This document shows, one piece after another, positions 41,474 through 49,587 of a stretch of DNA of 64,000 nucleotides (positions within the stretch are counted from its first letter, which is position 1; every line of letters begins with the position of its first letter). The position numbers and the translations under genes are program-made. This stretch comes from Modestobacter marinus (GTDB lineage: Bacteria; Actinomycetota; Actinomycetes; Mycobacteriales; Geodermatophilaceae), in assembly GCF_011758655.1 (NCBI RefSeq), contig NZ_JAAMPA010000001.1:310001-374000 (forward strand), in the 5' to 3' direction. The notes under the pieces are model-generated. The model had not been told where the DNA came from, made no database searches, and worked only from the letters and a program-made list of their open reading frames with translations.

Positions 41474-41479
41474 ACGCTA
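41474..41479 (-). promoter_or_regulatory. -10 hexamer of leaderless ABC exporter promoter
   Basis: TAGCGT on the minus strand ends 7 nt before the ATG at 41466; no ribosome site precedes the ATG. Confidence 0.5.
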
Positions 41480-41631
41480 GGCCCGTCCACCGACAGTTCC
41501 CACTGCCTTTTCGGGGGGCCCGACGGGTCGGTTCCATGAACACTCCTGACGACGACGGTGGTCTCCCGGGCCGTCGCGGTGCGGCGGCTCAGGGGTGCAG
41601 ACCCGCCCCGCCGGGAGAACTCATCGGTCGG

Positions 41632-42858
41632 TCAGTCGACGCGCGGTGCGTACCCGGCCGCGGTGAGGGCGGCCAGCACGTGCTCGGCGTGGTCGGGGCC
41701 GCGGGTCTCCAGGTGCACGCCGACCTCCACCTCGCCCAGCACCAGGCGCGGCGTCAACCGCTCGTGCTCGACCGAGAGCACGTTGGCGGCCAGGCCGGCC
41801 AGCTCGCGCAGCAGCCCGGCGAGCGACCCCGGCCGGTCGGGCACCTGCACCCGCAGCGACAGGTAGCGCCCGGCGGCGGCCATGCCGTGCTGGACGACCT
41901 TCATCATCAGCACCGGGTCGATGTTGCCGCCGGAGACGACGGCCACGACCGGTGCTGCGAAGGCGCCCGGGTCGACCAGCAGCGCCGCGACGGCGGCCAC
42001 CCCGGCCGGCTCGACCACCAGCTTGGCCCGCTCCAGGCAGAACAGCAGCGCCCGGGACAGGTCGCCCTCGCTGACCGTCACGACGTCGTCGACCAGGCCG
42101 GAGACGTGCGCCAGGGTGAGGTCGCCGGGGGCGGCGACGGCGATGCCGTCGGCCATGGTCGCCATGGTGGTCAGCGGCACCGGCCGGCCGGCGGCCAGCG
42201 AGGCGGGGAAGGCGGCCGCCATCGCCGCCTGCACCGCGACCACCCGGACGTCGGGACGGCGGGCCTTCACCGCCGCGGCGATCCCGGACACCAGCCCGCC
42301 CCCGCCGGTGCAGACGACCACCGTCGCCACGTCCGGGCACTGCTCGAGCACCTCCAGGCCCACGGTGCCCTGCCCGGCGATCACGTCGGGGTGGTCGAAG
42401 GGGTGGATGAACACCGAGCCGGTCGCCTCGGCGAACTCCACCGCCGAGGCGATCGCCTCGGTCAGCGTCTCCCCGCCGAGCCGGGCGTCCGCGCCGTAGC
42501 CGCGGGTGGCGGCGACCTTGGGCAGCGGGGCGCTCTCCGGCATGAAGACGGTCGCGGCCGCGCCGAGCTCGCGCGCGGCCAGCGCGACACCCTGCGCGTG
42601 GTTGCCGGCGCTGGCCGCGACCACGCCCCGGGCGCGCTCGGCGTCGCTGAGCCGGGCGATCCGGGTGTAGGCGCCGCGGATCTTGAACGAGCCGGTGCGC
42701 TGCAGGTTCTCGCACTTGAGCCACACCGGCCCACCGACCCGTTCGGCCAGCGCCCGGGAGTGCTCCAGCGGCGTCCGGCGCACCACGCCGTCCAGCAGCT
42801 CCGCGGCCGACTCGACGTCGGCCCCGCTGACCAGGGGCACTGCACCGGGGACGGACAC
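41632..42858 (-). CDS. ilvA: Threonine dehydratase with C-terminal ACT domain
   Basis: A 408-residue PLP enzyme that deaminates threonine (and serine) to 2-oxobutyrate. The PLP lysine is Lys59 in TGSFKIRGAY. The glycine-rich phosphate loop is CTGGGGLVSG and ASAGNHAQGVALAA is the asparagine loop. A C-terminal ACT domain of about 75 residues (LRVQVPDRPGSLAGLLREL) gives allosteric control. The single short ACT domain fits the TIGR01127 class. GTG 42858 lies about 12 nt after GAGGA. It is divergent from the MoxR gene with a 79-nt gap. Confidence 0.92.
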   Translation of the reverse strand: MSVPGAVPLVSGADVESAAELLDGVVRRTPLEHSRALAERVGGPVWLKCENLQRTGSFKIRGAYTRIARLSDAERARGVVAASAGNHAQGVALAARELGAAATVFMPESAPLPKVAATRGYGADARLGGETLTEAIASAVEFAEATGSVFIHPFDHPDVIAGQGTVGLEVLEQCPDVATVVVCTGGGGLVSGIAAAVKARRPDVRVVAVQAAMAAAFPASLAAGRPVPLTTMATMADGIAVAAPGDLTLAHVSGLVDDVVTVSEGDLSRALLFCLERAKLVVEPAGVAAVAALLVDPGAFAAPVVAVVSGGNIDPVLMMKVVQHGMAAAGRYLSLRVQVPDRPGSLAGLLRELAGLAANVLSVEHERLTPRLVLGEVEVGVHLETRGPDHAEHVLAALTAAGYAPRVD

Positions 42859-42924
42859 GCTGCTGATCCTCGCAGTCCCCCAGGTGCGCGGGCCGACGGA
42901 CACCCGGGCGTCACAGGTCCGTCG

Positions 42925-42930
42925 TACCGT
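42925..42930 (+). promoter_or_regulatory. -10 hexamer of leaderless MoxR gene promoter
   Basis: TACCGT ends 7 nt before GTG 42938, with no ribosome site in between. This spacing puts the transcript 5' end on the start codon. Confidence 0.5.
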
Positions 42931-42937
42931 GGTCGAG

Positions 42938-44407
42938 GTGACGGACGCCGCACTGACGGGGACCTCCCAGTCCCCCACCCCTCCCGCTCCCACGACCTTG
43001 GGCGAGCTCCGCGCCAGCGGTGTCGCCCCCCGGCCGGTCAAGGCCGAGATCCGCCAGAACCTGCTCGCCCGGCTCGCCGCCGGCGAGCCCACCCTGCCCG
43101 GCATCGTCGGGTTCGAGGACACCGTCGTCCCGGAGGTCGAGCGGGCGCTCATCGCCGGGCACGACCTCGTCCTGCTCGGTGAACGCGGCCAGGGCAAGAC
43201 CCGGCTGATCCGCACGCTGGTCGGCCTGCTCGACGAGTGGACCCCGGTGCTGGTCGGCAGCGAGCTCAACGAGCACCCGCTGCAGCCGATCAGCGTCTGG
43301 GGCCACCGGCAGGTCGCCGAGCACGGCGACGCCGCCCCGGTCGGCTGGCTGCACCGCAGCGAGCGGTTCGGCGAGAAGCTCGCCACCCCGGACACCAGCG
43401 TCGGCGACCTGATCGGCGACGTCGACCCGATCAAGGTCGCCGAGGGCCGCACCCTGGGCGACCCGGAGACGGTGCACTACGGGCTGGTGCCGCGCACCAA
43501 CCGCGGCATCTTCAGCGTCAACGAGCTGCCCGACCTGGCCGAGCGGATCCAGGTGGCGCTGCTCAACGTGCTGGAGGAGCGGGACATCCAGATCCGCGGC
43601 TACCGGGTGCGGCTGCCGCTGGACCTGCTGCTGGTGGCCAGCGCCAACCCCGAGGACTACACCAACCGCGGCCGGATCATCACCCCGCTCAAGGACCGGT
43701 TCGGGGCCGAGGTGCGCACCCACTACCCGATCGAGCTCGCCGACGAGGTGCGGCTGCTCGAGCAGGAGGCGCAGACGACCTGGCTGGGCGGCAGCGGTGC
43801 GTTCGCCACCCCGCTGGTGCCGCAGCACCTGGTCGAGATCGTCGCCCGGTTCACCCGGCTGGTCCGCGAGTCCAGCCACGTCGACCAGCGCTCCGGCGTC
43901 AGCGCCCGGTTCGCCATCGCCGGGCTGGAGACCGTGGCCGCCTCGGCGGTGCGCCGGGCCGCCGTCGCCGGGGAGAGCCGGCCGGTGGCGCGGGTGGTCG
44001 ACCTGCCCAGCATCGTCCCGGCCAGCCGCGGCAAGGTGGAGTTCGCCGACTCCGGCAGCGACGCCGACGACGACCGCGACCTCGAGGTGCTCGAGCACCT
44101 GCTGCGGCAGGCCACCGCACAGACCTTCCGGGCCCGCTGCGGCGGCCTGGACCTCACCGGCCTGCAGGAGCACTTCACCGGCGGGGACACCGTGGAGTCC
44201 GGTGACCTGGTGCCGGCCGCCGCGCTGCTCGGGCAGCTGGGCACCATCCCGCACCTGGCCCAGCTGCTCGGCCGGCTCGGGGTGCCCGAGGGCGAGCAGT
44301 CCGCCGAGCAGGCCGCCGCCGCCGTCGAGTTCGCGCTCGAGGGGCTGTGGCTGACCCGCCGGCTGGCCAAGGACACCGACGGCGCACGCACGGTCTACGG
44401 GGCCTGA
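42938..44407 (+). CDS. MoxR/magnesium chelatase-type AAA+ ATPase
   Basis: A 489-residue AAA+ ATPase with Walker A GERGQGKT (81-88), Walker B-like FSVNELPDLAERIQ, and the sensor/arginine-finger region SANPEDYTNRGRIITPLKDRFG. This is the chelatase I-subunit layout. A helical C-terminal region of about 190 residues follows. MoxR-type ATPases act as chaperones with VWA-domain partners, and the next gene encodes such a partner 1 nt downstream. The target of the pair is unknown; a true metal chelatase is unlikely without the large H/N subunit gene nearby. Confidence 0.88.
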   Translation: MTDAALTGTSQSPTPPAPTTLGELRASGVAPRPVKAEIRQNLLARLAAGEPTLPGIVGFEDTVVPEVERALIAGHDLVLLGERGQGKTRLIRTLVGLLDEWTPVLVGSELNEHPLQPISVWGHRQVAEHGDAAPVGWLHRSERFGEKLATPDTSVGDLIGDVDPIKVAEGRTLGDPETVHYGLVPRTNRGIFSVNELPDLAERIQVALLNVLEERDIQIRGYRVRLPLDLLLVASANPEDYTNRGRIITPLKDRFGAEVRTHYPIELADEVRLLEQEAQTTWLGGSGAFATPLVPQHLVEIVARFTRLVRESSHVDQRSGVSARFAIAGLETVAASAVRRAAVAGESRPVARVVDLPSIVPASRGKVEFADSGSDADDDRDLEVLEHLLRQATAQTFRARCGGLDLTGLQEHFTGGDTVESGDLVPAAALLGQLGTIPHLAQLLGRLGVPEGEQSAEQAAAAVEFALEGLWLTRRLAKDTDGARTVYGA

Positions 44408-44408
44408 C

Positions 44409-46403
44409 ATGCCCCAGCGACGGCACGGCGGGTACCGGTACGGCAAGTGGCACGGCGGGCCCGACCCGCTGGCCCCGCCCTACGACGTGGCGGCCGCGGT
44501 CGACGAGATCGGCGACCAGGTGCTGGCCGGCAGCGGCGTCCGGGAGGCGATGCGCGACCTGCTGCGCCGCGGCGTCGACGGCCGGCGCGGCCTGGACCAG
44601 CTGCGGCGCACCGTCCGGGACCGGCTGCGGCAGGCCCGCGAGGCCGGCCGGATGGACGGCACGCTGGAGCAGGTGCGGGAGCTGCTGGACCGGGCGGTCG
44701 AGGCCGAGCGGACGGCGCTGTTCCCCGACCCCGACGACGCCGCCCGGCTGGCCGAGGCAGAGCTCGACGCGCTGCCGGAGGACACCGCCGGGGCCGTCCG
44801 TGCGCTGAAGGACCGCGCCTGGCGGTCCCCGGAGGCCGCCCAGGCCTACCGGGAGATCGAGGAGCTCCTGCGCCAGGAGGTGCTGGACAGCTCGTTCCAG
44901 GGGATGAAGCAGGCCCTGCAGCAGATGCAGGACGGCGACGGCGAGGCGATGCAGGCGGTCAAGGACATGGTCGCCGACCTGTCCGCGCTGGTCGACGCGC
45001 ACAACCGCGGTGAGGACACCGACCAGCAGTTCGCCGACTTCATGGACCGGCACGGGCAGTTCTTCCCCGACGACCCGCAGACGGTGGAGGAGCTGATCGA
45101 CTCCCTCGCCCGCCGGGCGGCCGCGCAGGAACGGATGATGGCCGGGCTGTCGGCCGAGCAGCGGGCCGAGCTGCAGGACCTGATGGGCCAGGCGATGGGC
45201 GACCTCGGTCTGCAGAGCGAGATGGCGCACCTGTCCGACGCGCTACGGCAGGCCCGCCCGGACCTGCCGTGGGGCCAGCGCGGCCCGGTGCCCGACGGGG
45301 ACCAGCCACTCGGGATGGGCGACGCCACCACCGCCGTCGCCGAGCTGGCCGACCTGGAGGCGCTGTCCCAGCAGCTGTCCCAGGGCTACGCCGGCGCCTC
45401 GCTGGCCGACGTCGACGAGGAGCTGCTGGAGCAGGCGCTGGGCCGCTCGGCCGTCGACGACCTCGCCGCGCTCCGCCGGCTCGAGCGCGAGCTGGAGCGC
45501 CAGGGCTGGCTCGACCGCTCCGAGGGCGCGCTGCAGCTGTCGCCCAAGGCGGTCCGCCGGCTGGGTGCCACGGCCCTGCGCCGGGTGTTCGCGAAGCTCT
45601 CGGCCACCGGTCGCGGCGAGCACGACGTCGCCGACGCCGGGGCCGCCGGGGAGCTGACCGGGGCCTCCCGGGAGTGGCGGTTCGGCGACGAGCAGCCGCT
45701 GGACGTCGTCCGCACCGTGCGCAACGCCGTGCTCCGCAGCGCCGGCAGCCCGCGCGAGGAGGGCGTGCGCCGGGTCCAGATCGCCGTCGAGGACTTCGAG
45801 GTCGTGGAGACCGAGCGCCGCACCGGCGCCGCGGTCGCGCTGCTGGTCGACCTCTCCTACTCGATGGCGTTGCGCGGCACCTGGGGCGCGGCCAAGTCGA
45901 CGGCGATGGCGCTGCACTCGCTGGTGACCACCCAGTTCCCGCAGGACGCCATCGAGATCATCGGCTTCTCCTCCACCGCGCAGGTGCTGCGCCCGGAGAC
46001 CCTCGCCGAGCTCTCGGTGGACACCCTGCAGGGCACGAACCTGCAGCACGGCCTGATGCTCGCCCGCCGCTTCCTCGCCCGGCACCGGGACGCCGAGCCG
46101 GTGGTGCTGGTGGTCACCGACGGCGAGCCGACCGCCCACCTGGAGGACGACGGGACGCCGTACTTCTGCTGGCCGCCGATGCCCGAGACGATCGCCCGCA
46201 CGGTGGCCGAGGTGGAGCGGGTGGCCCGTGCGGGCGCGACGCTCAACGTCTTCGCCCTGGACCCGGAGCCCGGCCTGGTGGAGTTCGTGCACGACATCAC
46301 CGCGCGGGCCGGCGGCCGGGTGTTCCAGCCCGACAGCGACCGTCTCGGCGAGTACGTCGTCGCAGACTATCTGCGCGCCCGGAGGGGGCGGCGATCTCGG
46401 TAA
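44409..46403 (+). CDS. VWA domain protein, partner of MoxR-type ATPase
   Basis: A 664-residue protein. A long helical N-terminal region (about 20-440) is rich in Gln/Glu/Arg. The C-terminal von Willebrand factor A domain (about 475-655) has a complete MIDAS: DLSYS (481-485), the Thr in LQGTNLQHGL and the Asp in VVTDGEPT. VWA proteins bind Mg2+-dependent ligands, and with MoxR they assemble or activate other complexes. The N-terminal MPQRRHGGYRYGKWHGGPDP is basic and aromatic. It lies 1 nt after the ATPase gene. The second dispersed-repeat family begins 3 nt after its stop. Confidence 0.87.
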   Translation: MPQRRHGGYRYGKWHGGPDPLAPPYDVAAAVDEIGDQVLAGSGVREAMRDLLRRGVDGRRGLDQLRRTVRDRLRQAREAGRMDGTLEQVRELLDRAVEAERTALFPDPDDAARLAEAELDALPEDTAGAVRALKDRAWRSPEAAQAYREIEELLRQEVLDSSFQGMKQALQQMQDGDGEAMQAVKDMVADLSALVDAHNRGEDTDQQFADFMDRHGQFFPDDPQTVEELIDSLARRAAAQERMMAGLSAEQRAELQDLMGQAMGDLGLQSEMAHLSDALRQARPDLPWGQRGPVPDGDQPLGMGDATTAVAELADLEALSQQLSQGYAGASLADVDEELLEQALGRSAVDDLAALRRLERELERQGWLDRSEGALQLSPKAVRRLGATALRRVFAKLSATGRGEHDVADAGAAGELTGASREWRFGDEQPLDVVRTVRNAVLRSAGSPREEGVRRVQIAVEDFEVVETERRTGAAVALLVDLSYSMALRGTWGAAKSTAMALHSLVTTQFPQDAIEIIGFSSTAQVLRPETLAELSVDTLQGTNLQHGLMLARRFLARHRDAEPVVLVVTDGEPTAHLEDDGTPYFCWPPMPETIARTVAEVERVARAGATLNVFALDPEPGLVEFVHDITARAGGRVFQPDSDRLGEYVVADYLRARRGRRSR

Positions 46404-46405
46404 GG

Positions 46406-46454
46406 CCTGCTCCAGGGGCCCGGCCCGAGCTTGCGAGGGTCGGGGAGGAGCAGG
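46406..46454. repeat. Dispersed hairpin repeat family 2, copy A
   Basis: Outer arms CCTGCTCC and GGAGCAGG, inner stem CCCGGCCC/GGGTCGGG with one G-U pair, loop GAGCTTGCGA. Followed by TCCTCCTGCTGCG. It starts 3 nt after the VWA gene stop and may also serve as its terminator. Copies B (56182-56230) and C (54567-54617, minus) share loop and G-U position but not stem sequence. Confidence 0.8.
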
Positions 46455-46556
46455 TCCTCCTGCTGCGCACGCGCCGGGGTCGTCGCGGTCGGTGACAGGC
46501 CGTGAGCAGGCCGTTCGCCGACGGCGCGCCGGCGCGGGATCGGGGAGACTGTTGTC

Positions 46557-47021
46557 GTGACCACCGAGGCGGAGTCCGGGACGATCACCATCGAGCAGGT
46601 CGACGCGGCGACGACCTACCCGCTGCGCGCCCAGGAGCTCCGCCAGGGCCGACCGCTCGAGATCGACGAGGACGACGCCCCGTACACGCTGCACCTGGCC
46701 GCCCGGGTGGACGGCGACGAGGTGGTCGGCGTGGTCCGCTTCCACCCGCGGGACTGCCCCTGGCGCGAGGGTGAGGGCTCCTGGCAGCTGCGGGGCATGG
46801 CCACCGACCCGCGGGTGCGGGGACTCGGGGTCGGCCGGGCCCTGGTGGCCGCGGGCCTGGCTCGGGTGGCCGCCTGCGGCGGGCAGCTGGTCTGGTGCGA
46901 TGCCCGGGCGTCGGCCGTCGGCTTCTACGAGCGCCTGGGCTTCACCACCGTCACCGCCGACTACGACCTGCGGCCGGTCGGCACGCACCGCGGCATGCTG
47001 GTCGAGTTGCCGATCAGGTGA
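46557..47021 (+). CDS. GNAT family N-acetyltransferase
   Basis: A 154-residue acetyltransferase. The acetyl-CoA site is in QLRGMATDPRVRGLGVGRALVAAGLARVA (R/Q-x-x-G-x-G/A as RGLGVG), followed by CDARASAVGFYERLGF, the conserved motif B. Substrate unknown; the family acetylates small-molecule amines or protein N-termini. GTG start at 46557. Its 3' end overlaps the facing DUF2252 gene by 8 nt (47014-47021), so no terminator can fit between them. Confidence 0.88.
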   Translation: MTTEAESGTITIEQVDAATTYPLRAQELRQGRPLEIDEDDAPYTLHLAARVDGDEVVGVVRFHPRDCPWREGEGSWQLRGMATDPRVRGLGVGRALVAAGLARVAACGGQLVWCDARASAVGFYERLGFTTVTADYDLRPVGTHRGMLVELPIR

Positions 47022-48375
47022 CCGGGAGGGCCCCGCTGGAGCTCACCCCGGGGATCCGACCGGACCGGAAGGCGTTGACGAAGAGCCGGTGGTCGGCGCG
47101 GGTGCGCTCGGCGTAGGAGTGCGCGAAGGCGATCAGGTCGGCGATGAACTCCTCGCGCCGGTCGCCGATCATCTCGGTGATCGCCTCCTCGGTCTGGAAG
47201 TCGACCAGTTCGTGGTCGCTGTCGGCGTCCCCGACGCAGTGCATCTTGGCCGTGGCCCGCCCCAGCTGGGCGACCACCGGGAGGATCTCCTCCGGCTCGG
47301 TCAGGTCCTCCCAGTCCAGGTCCAGCTCGTAGGGCGAGAGCTCGGCGACCACGAAGCCGATGCCGTCGATCTCGGTGTGCCCGAGGAAGGCCGAGGCGTA
47401 GGACTGCAGCGCCCGCTGGCTCATCGCCGTCCGGTGCCCCTCGTGCTCGAAGTGCTCGCGGATCTCCGGATCGGTCACCACCCGGCTCGGCGCGGGCACG
47501 TTGCCCTGCTTCATGGACAGGACGACGTCGTTCTCCAGCGCCTGGTCGTACCCCTCGATCAGCACGTTGTAGGCCGGCAGCCCGGCGCTGCCGATGCCGA
47601 AGCCACCGGTGGCGACGACGTCCTTCACGTCGTAGGTGACCTCCCGGCGGCGCTTGCCCGGCGGCAGCGTCTCCCGGTACCGCTCGACGGCGGCCAGCAC
47701 CCGGTCCCGCTCGTCGTCGTCCAGCCGGCGGGTGCGCGGGCGGTCGGTGAAGCGGCGCTGGTGCCCCTCGATCACCGTCATCCGCTCCAGCAGCGCGATC
47801 CGGGTGTGCTCGGTGGTCTCCAGCACGAGCTCGTGCACCGCGCCCTCGGTGTTCTCCCGGCGGAGGGCGAAGGAGCGGTCGTCGTCGGCGGCGACGAAGG
47901 CGTGCACCTGGTCCAGGTAGGACTCCAGGTAGCGGCGCAGCACGGCGTCGATCACGTCGTCGCCCAGCGCCTTGCGCCAGGCCAGCAGGGCGAAGCTGGC
48001 GGTGAAGCGGCGGAGGTCCCAGCTGACGTGGCCGAGGTAGGCCTCGTCGAAGTCGTTGACGTCGAAGACGATCCGGCCCTGCCCGTCCATGTACGTGCCG
48101 AAGTTCTCCGCGTGCAGGTCACCCTGGATCCACACCCGCGCCGTGCGCTCGTCACACCACGTGTCCTCCAGCGTCGCCATGTCGGCGTAGAACAGGCATG
48201 CCGATCCGCGGTAGAAGGCGAACGGGTCCGCGGCCATCTTGCGGAACTTGGTGCGGAAGGCATCGGCATCGGCGGACATCAGGTCGGAGAAGGCGTCCAC
48301 GAGGACGTCGACGATCTGCTGCTGCCGTTCGTCGGGGTGCTCGCCAGCCAGGGTGATGTCCGCGCGGTCGTCCAC
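47014..48375 (-). CDS. DUF2252 family protein (kinase-like fold)
   Basis: A 453-residue protein of the DUF2252 family, common in actinobacteria. It has a protein-kinase/aminoglycoside-phosphotransferase-like catalytic pattern: VWIQGDLHAENFG (catalytic loop with D-x-H-x-x-N) followed by VFDVNDFDEAYLG (metal-binding D in place of DFG). Substrate and activity are unknown. GTG 48375 is preceded 6 nt upstream by TACGGT, with no ribosome site, so the mRNA is probably leaderless. The promoter region is shared with the divergent SGNH hydrolase gene. Confidence 0.87.
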   Translation of the reverse strand: MDDRADITLAGEHPDERQQQIVDVLVDAFSDLMSADADAFRTKFRKMAADPFAFYRGSACLFYADMATLEDTWCDERTARVWIQGDLHAENFGTYMDGQGRIVFDVNDFDEAYLGHVSWDLRRFTASFALLAWRKALGDDVIDAVLRRYLESYLDQVHAFVAADDDRSFALRRENTEGAVHELVLETTEHTRIALLERMTVIEGHQRRFTDRPRTRRLDDDERDRVLAAVERYRETLPPGKRRREVTYDVKDVVATGGFGIGSAGLPAYNVLIEGYDQALENDVVLSMKQGNVPAPSRVVTDPEIREHFEHEGHRTAMSQRALQSYASAFLGHTEIDGIGFVVAELSPYELDLDWEDLTEPEEILPVVAQLGRATAKMHCVGDADSDHELVDFQTEEAITEMIGDRREEFIADLIAFAHSYAERTRADHRLFVNAFRSGRIPGVSSSGALPVT

Positions 48376-48381
48376 GGCCCC

Positions 48382-48387
48382 ACCGTA
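48382..48387 (-). promoter_or_regulatory. -10 hexamer of leaderless DUF2252 gene promoter
   Basis: TACGGT on the minus strand ends 6 nt before GTG 48375; no ribosome site. Confidence 0.55.
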
Positions 48388-48463
48388 GGGGGTGGCTAGC
48401 CTGGTGATCAGCGCTCTGGACCGCAGCACGCGGCCGAGGAGCCGGGGAGAGAGGACGGGCCGG

Positions 48464-49483
48464 GTGACGCGAGCGAGCAGGGCGCGGCGGCTGGCGACCG
48501 GCGCCGCCTACGGCGGGGGTGGCGTGGGGCTGGCCGGCGCCGCGCTGGTGACGCTCCTGCGCGAGGAGGCCCGGGCAGCCCGGCGACGGGTCAAGGCGAA
48601 CCCCTCCCAGGCCGATCCCCCCACCGGCAACGGCGTGTACGGCCGCGGCCGGGGCACGCCCCTGGTCTTCACGGTGCTCGGCGACTCCAGCGCCGTCGGG
48701 CTGGGCGTGGACGACGCCGGGGAGACCCCCGGGGTGCTGATCGCCGCCGCGCTGGTCGAGCTGGCCGAGCGGCCGGTCCGGCTGGCCAAGTTCGCCCGGT
48801 CGGGCGCGGTGTCCAAGGACCTCGCCGCCCAGGTGGACCAGGCGCTGCTCGAGCGACCCGACGTCGCCCTGATCATGATCGGCGCCAACGACGTCACCAG
48901 CCGCGCCCGACCCGCGGACTCGGTGCGGGCGCTGGCCGAGGCCGTCCGCCGGCTGATCGCCGCCGACTGCCAGGTCGTCGTGGGCACCTGCCCCGACCTC
49001 GGCACCATCCGGCCGATCGCCCAGCCGCTGCGGGTGCTGGCCCGGCGCTGGAGCCGCCAGCTGGCGGCCGCGCAGACGATCGCCGTGGTCGCCGAGGGCG
49101 GCCGCACCGTCTCCCTCGGCTCGGTGCTCGGCCCGTCCTTCGCCACCGACCGGGGGCTGTTCAGCGGCGACGAGTTCCACCCGTCCGCCGCCGGGTACGC
49201 CGCCGCGGCCGCCTCCCTGCTGCCCTCGATCGCCGACTCGATCGGCGTGTGGCCCGCGGCAGCCGACCGCGGACTGCGGCTGCGCCGGGACACCGTCCGG
49301 CCGGTCGCCCAGGCCGCGGCCCGGGCCGCCGGCCGCACCGGCACCGAGGTGCAGCCGACCGCCGTCCGCGGGAACGAGACCGGCCCGCGCGGCCCGTGGG
49401 CCCGGCTCCGCCGGCGGCGGCCCCCGGACATCCCGACGCCCGAGCAGGCCGACGAGTCCGCGCTGGAGGCCGCTCGGGAGTGA
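48464..49483 (+). CDS. SGNH/GDSL family hydrolase
   Basis: A 339-residue esterase/lipase-like enzyme. Block I is TVLGDSSAVG with nucleophile Ser75, block III is MIGANDVTS, and block V is GDEFHPSAAGY with the catalytic Asp and His. A short Gly/Ala-rich hydrophobic N-terminal segment (about 12-32) could anchor it to the membrane. The basic C-terminal tail (about 270-339; RLRRRRPPDIP) lies outside the domain. GTG 48464 follows GGGGAGAGAGG. Substrate unknown; acyl esters of lipids or cell-wall sugars are typical. Confidence 0.85.
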   Translation: MTRASRARRLATGAAYGGGGVGLAGAALVTLLREEARAARRRVKANPSQADPPTGNGVYGRGRGTPLVFTVLGDSSAVGLGVDDAGETPGVLIAAALVELAERPVRLAKFARSGAVSKDLAAQVDQALLERPDVALIMIGANDVTSRARPADSVRALAEAVRRLIAADCQVVVGTCPDLGTIRPIAQPLRVLARRWSRQLAAAQTIAVVAEGGRTVSLGSVLGPSFATDRGLFSGDEFHPSAAGYAAAAASLLPSIADSIGVWPAAADRGLRLRRDTVRPVAQAAARAAGRTGTEVQPTAVRGNETGPRGPWARLRRRRPPDIPTPEQADESALEAARE

Positions 49484-49521
49484 GCTCCCCGCCGCTCACC
49501 GACGGCGGAGCTACTCGGGGG

Positions 49522-49527
49522 TAGGTT
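49522..49527 (+). promoter_or_regulatory. -10 hexamer upstream of thiolase gene
   Basis: TAGGTT (TANNNT type) about 60 nt before ATG 49588; a leader of about 54 nt with GTGGAGGACC as ribosome site would follow. Confidence 0.4.
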
Positions 49528-49587
49528 CGCAGGCATCTGACGTCCGTCGCCGCCCTGCGAGGTGGCGCGCCTCATCGTGGAGGACCC

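Noticed and set aside
47011..47025. Partial match GATCAGGTGACC to the arm of the compound palindrome
   Set aside because: It lacks the second half and the partner arm and is explained by the last codons and stop of the GNAT gene.
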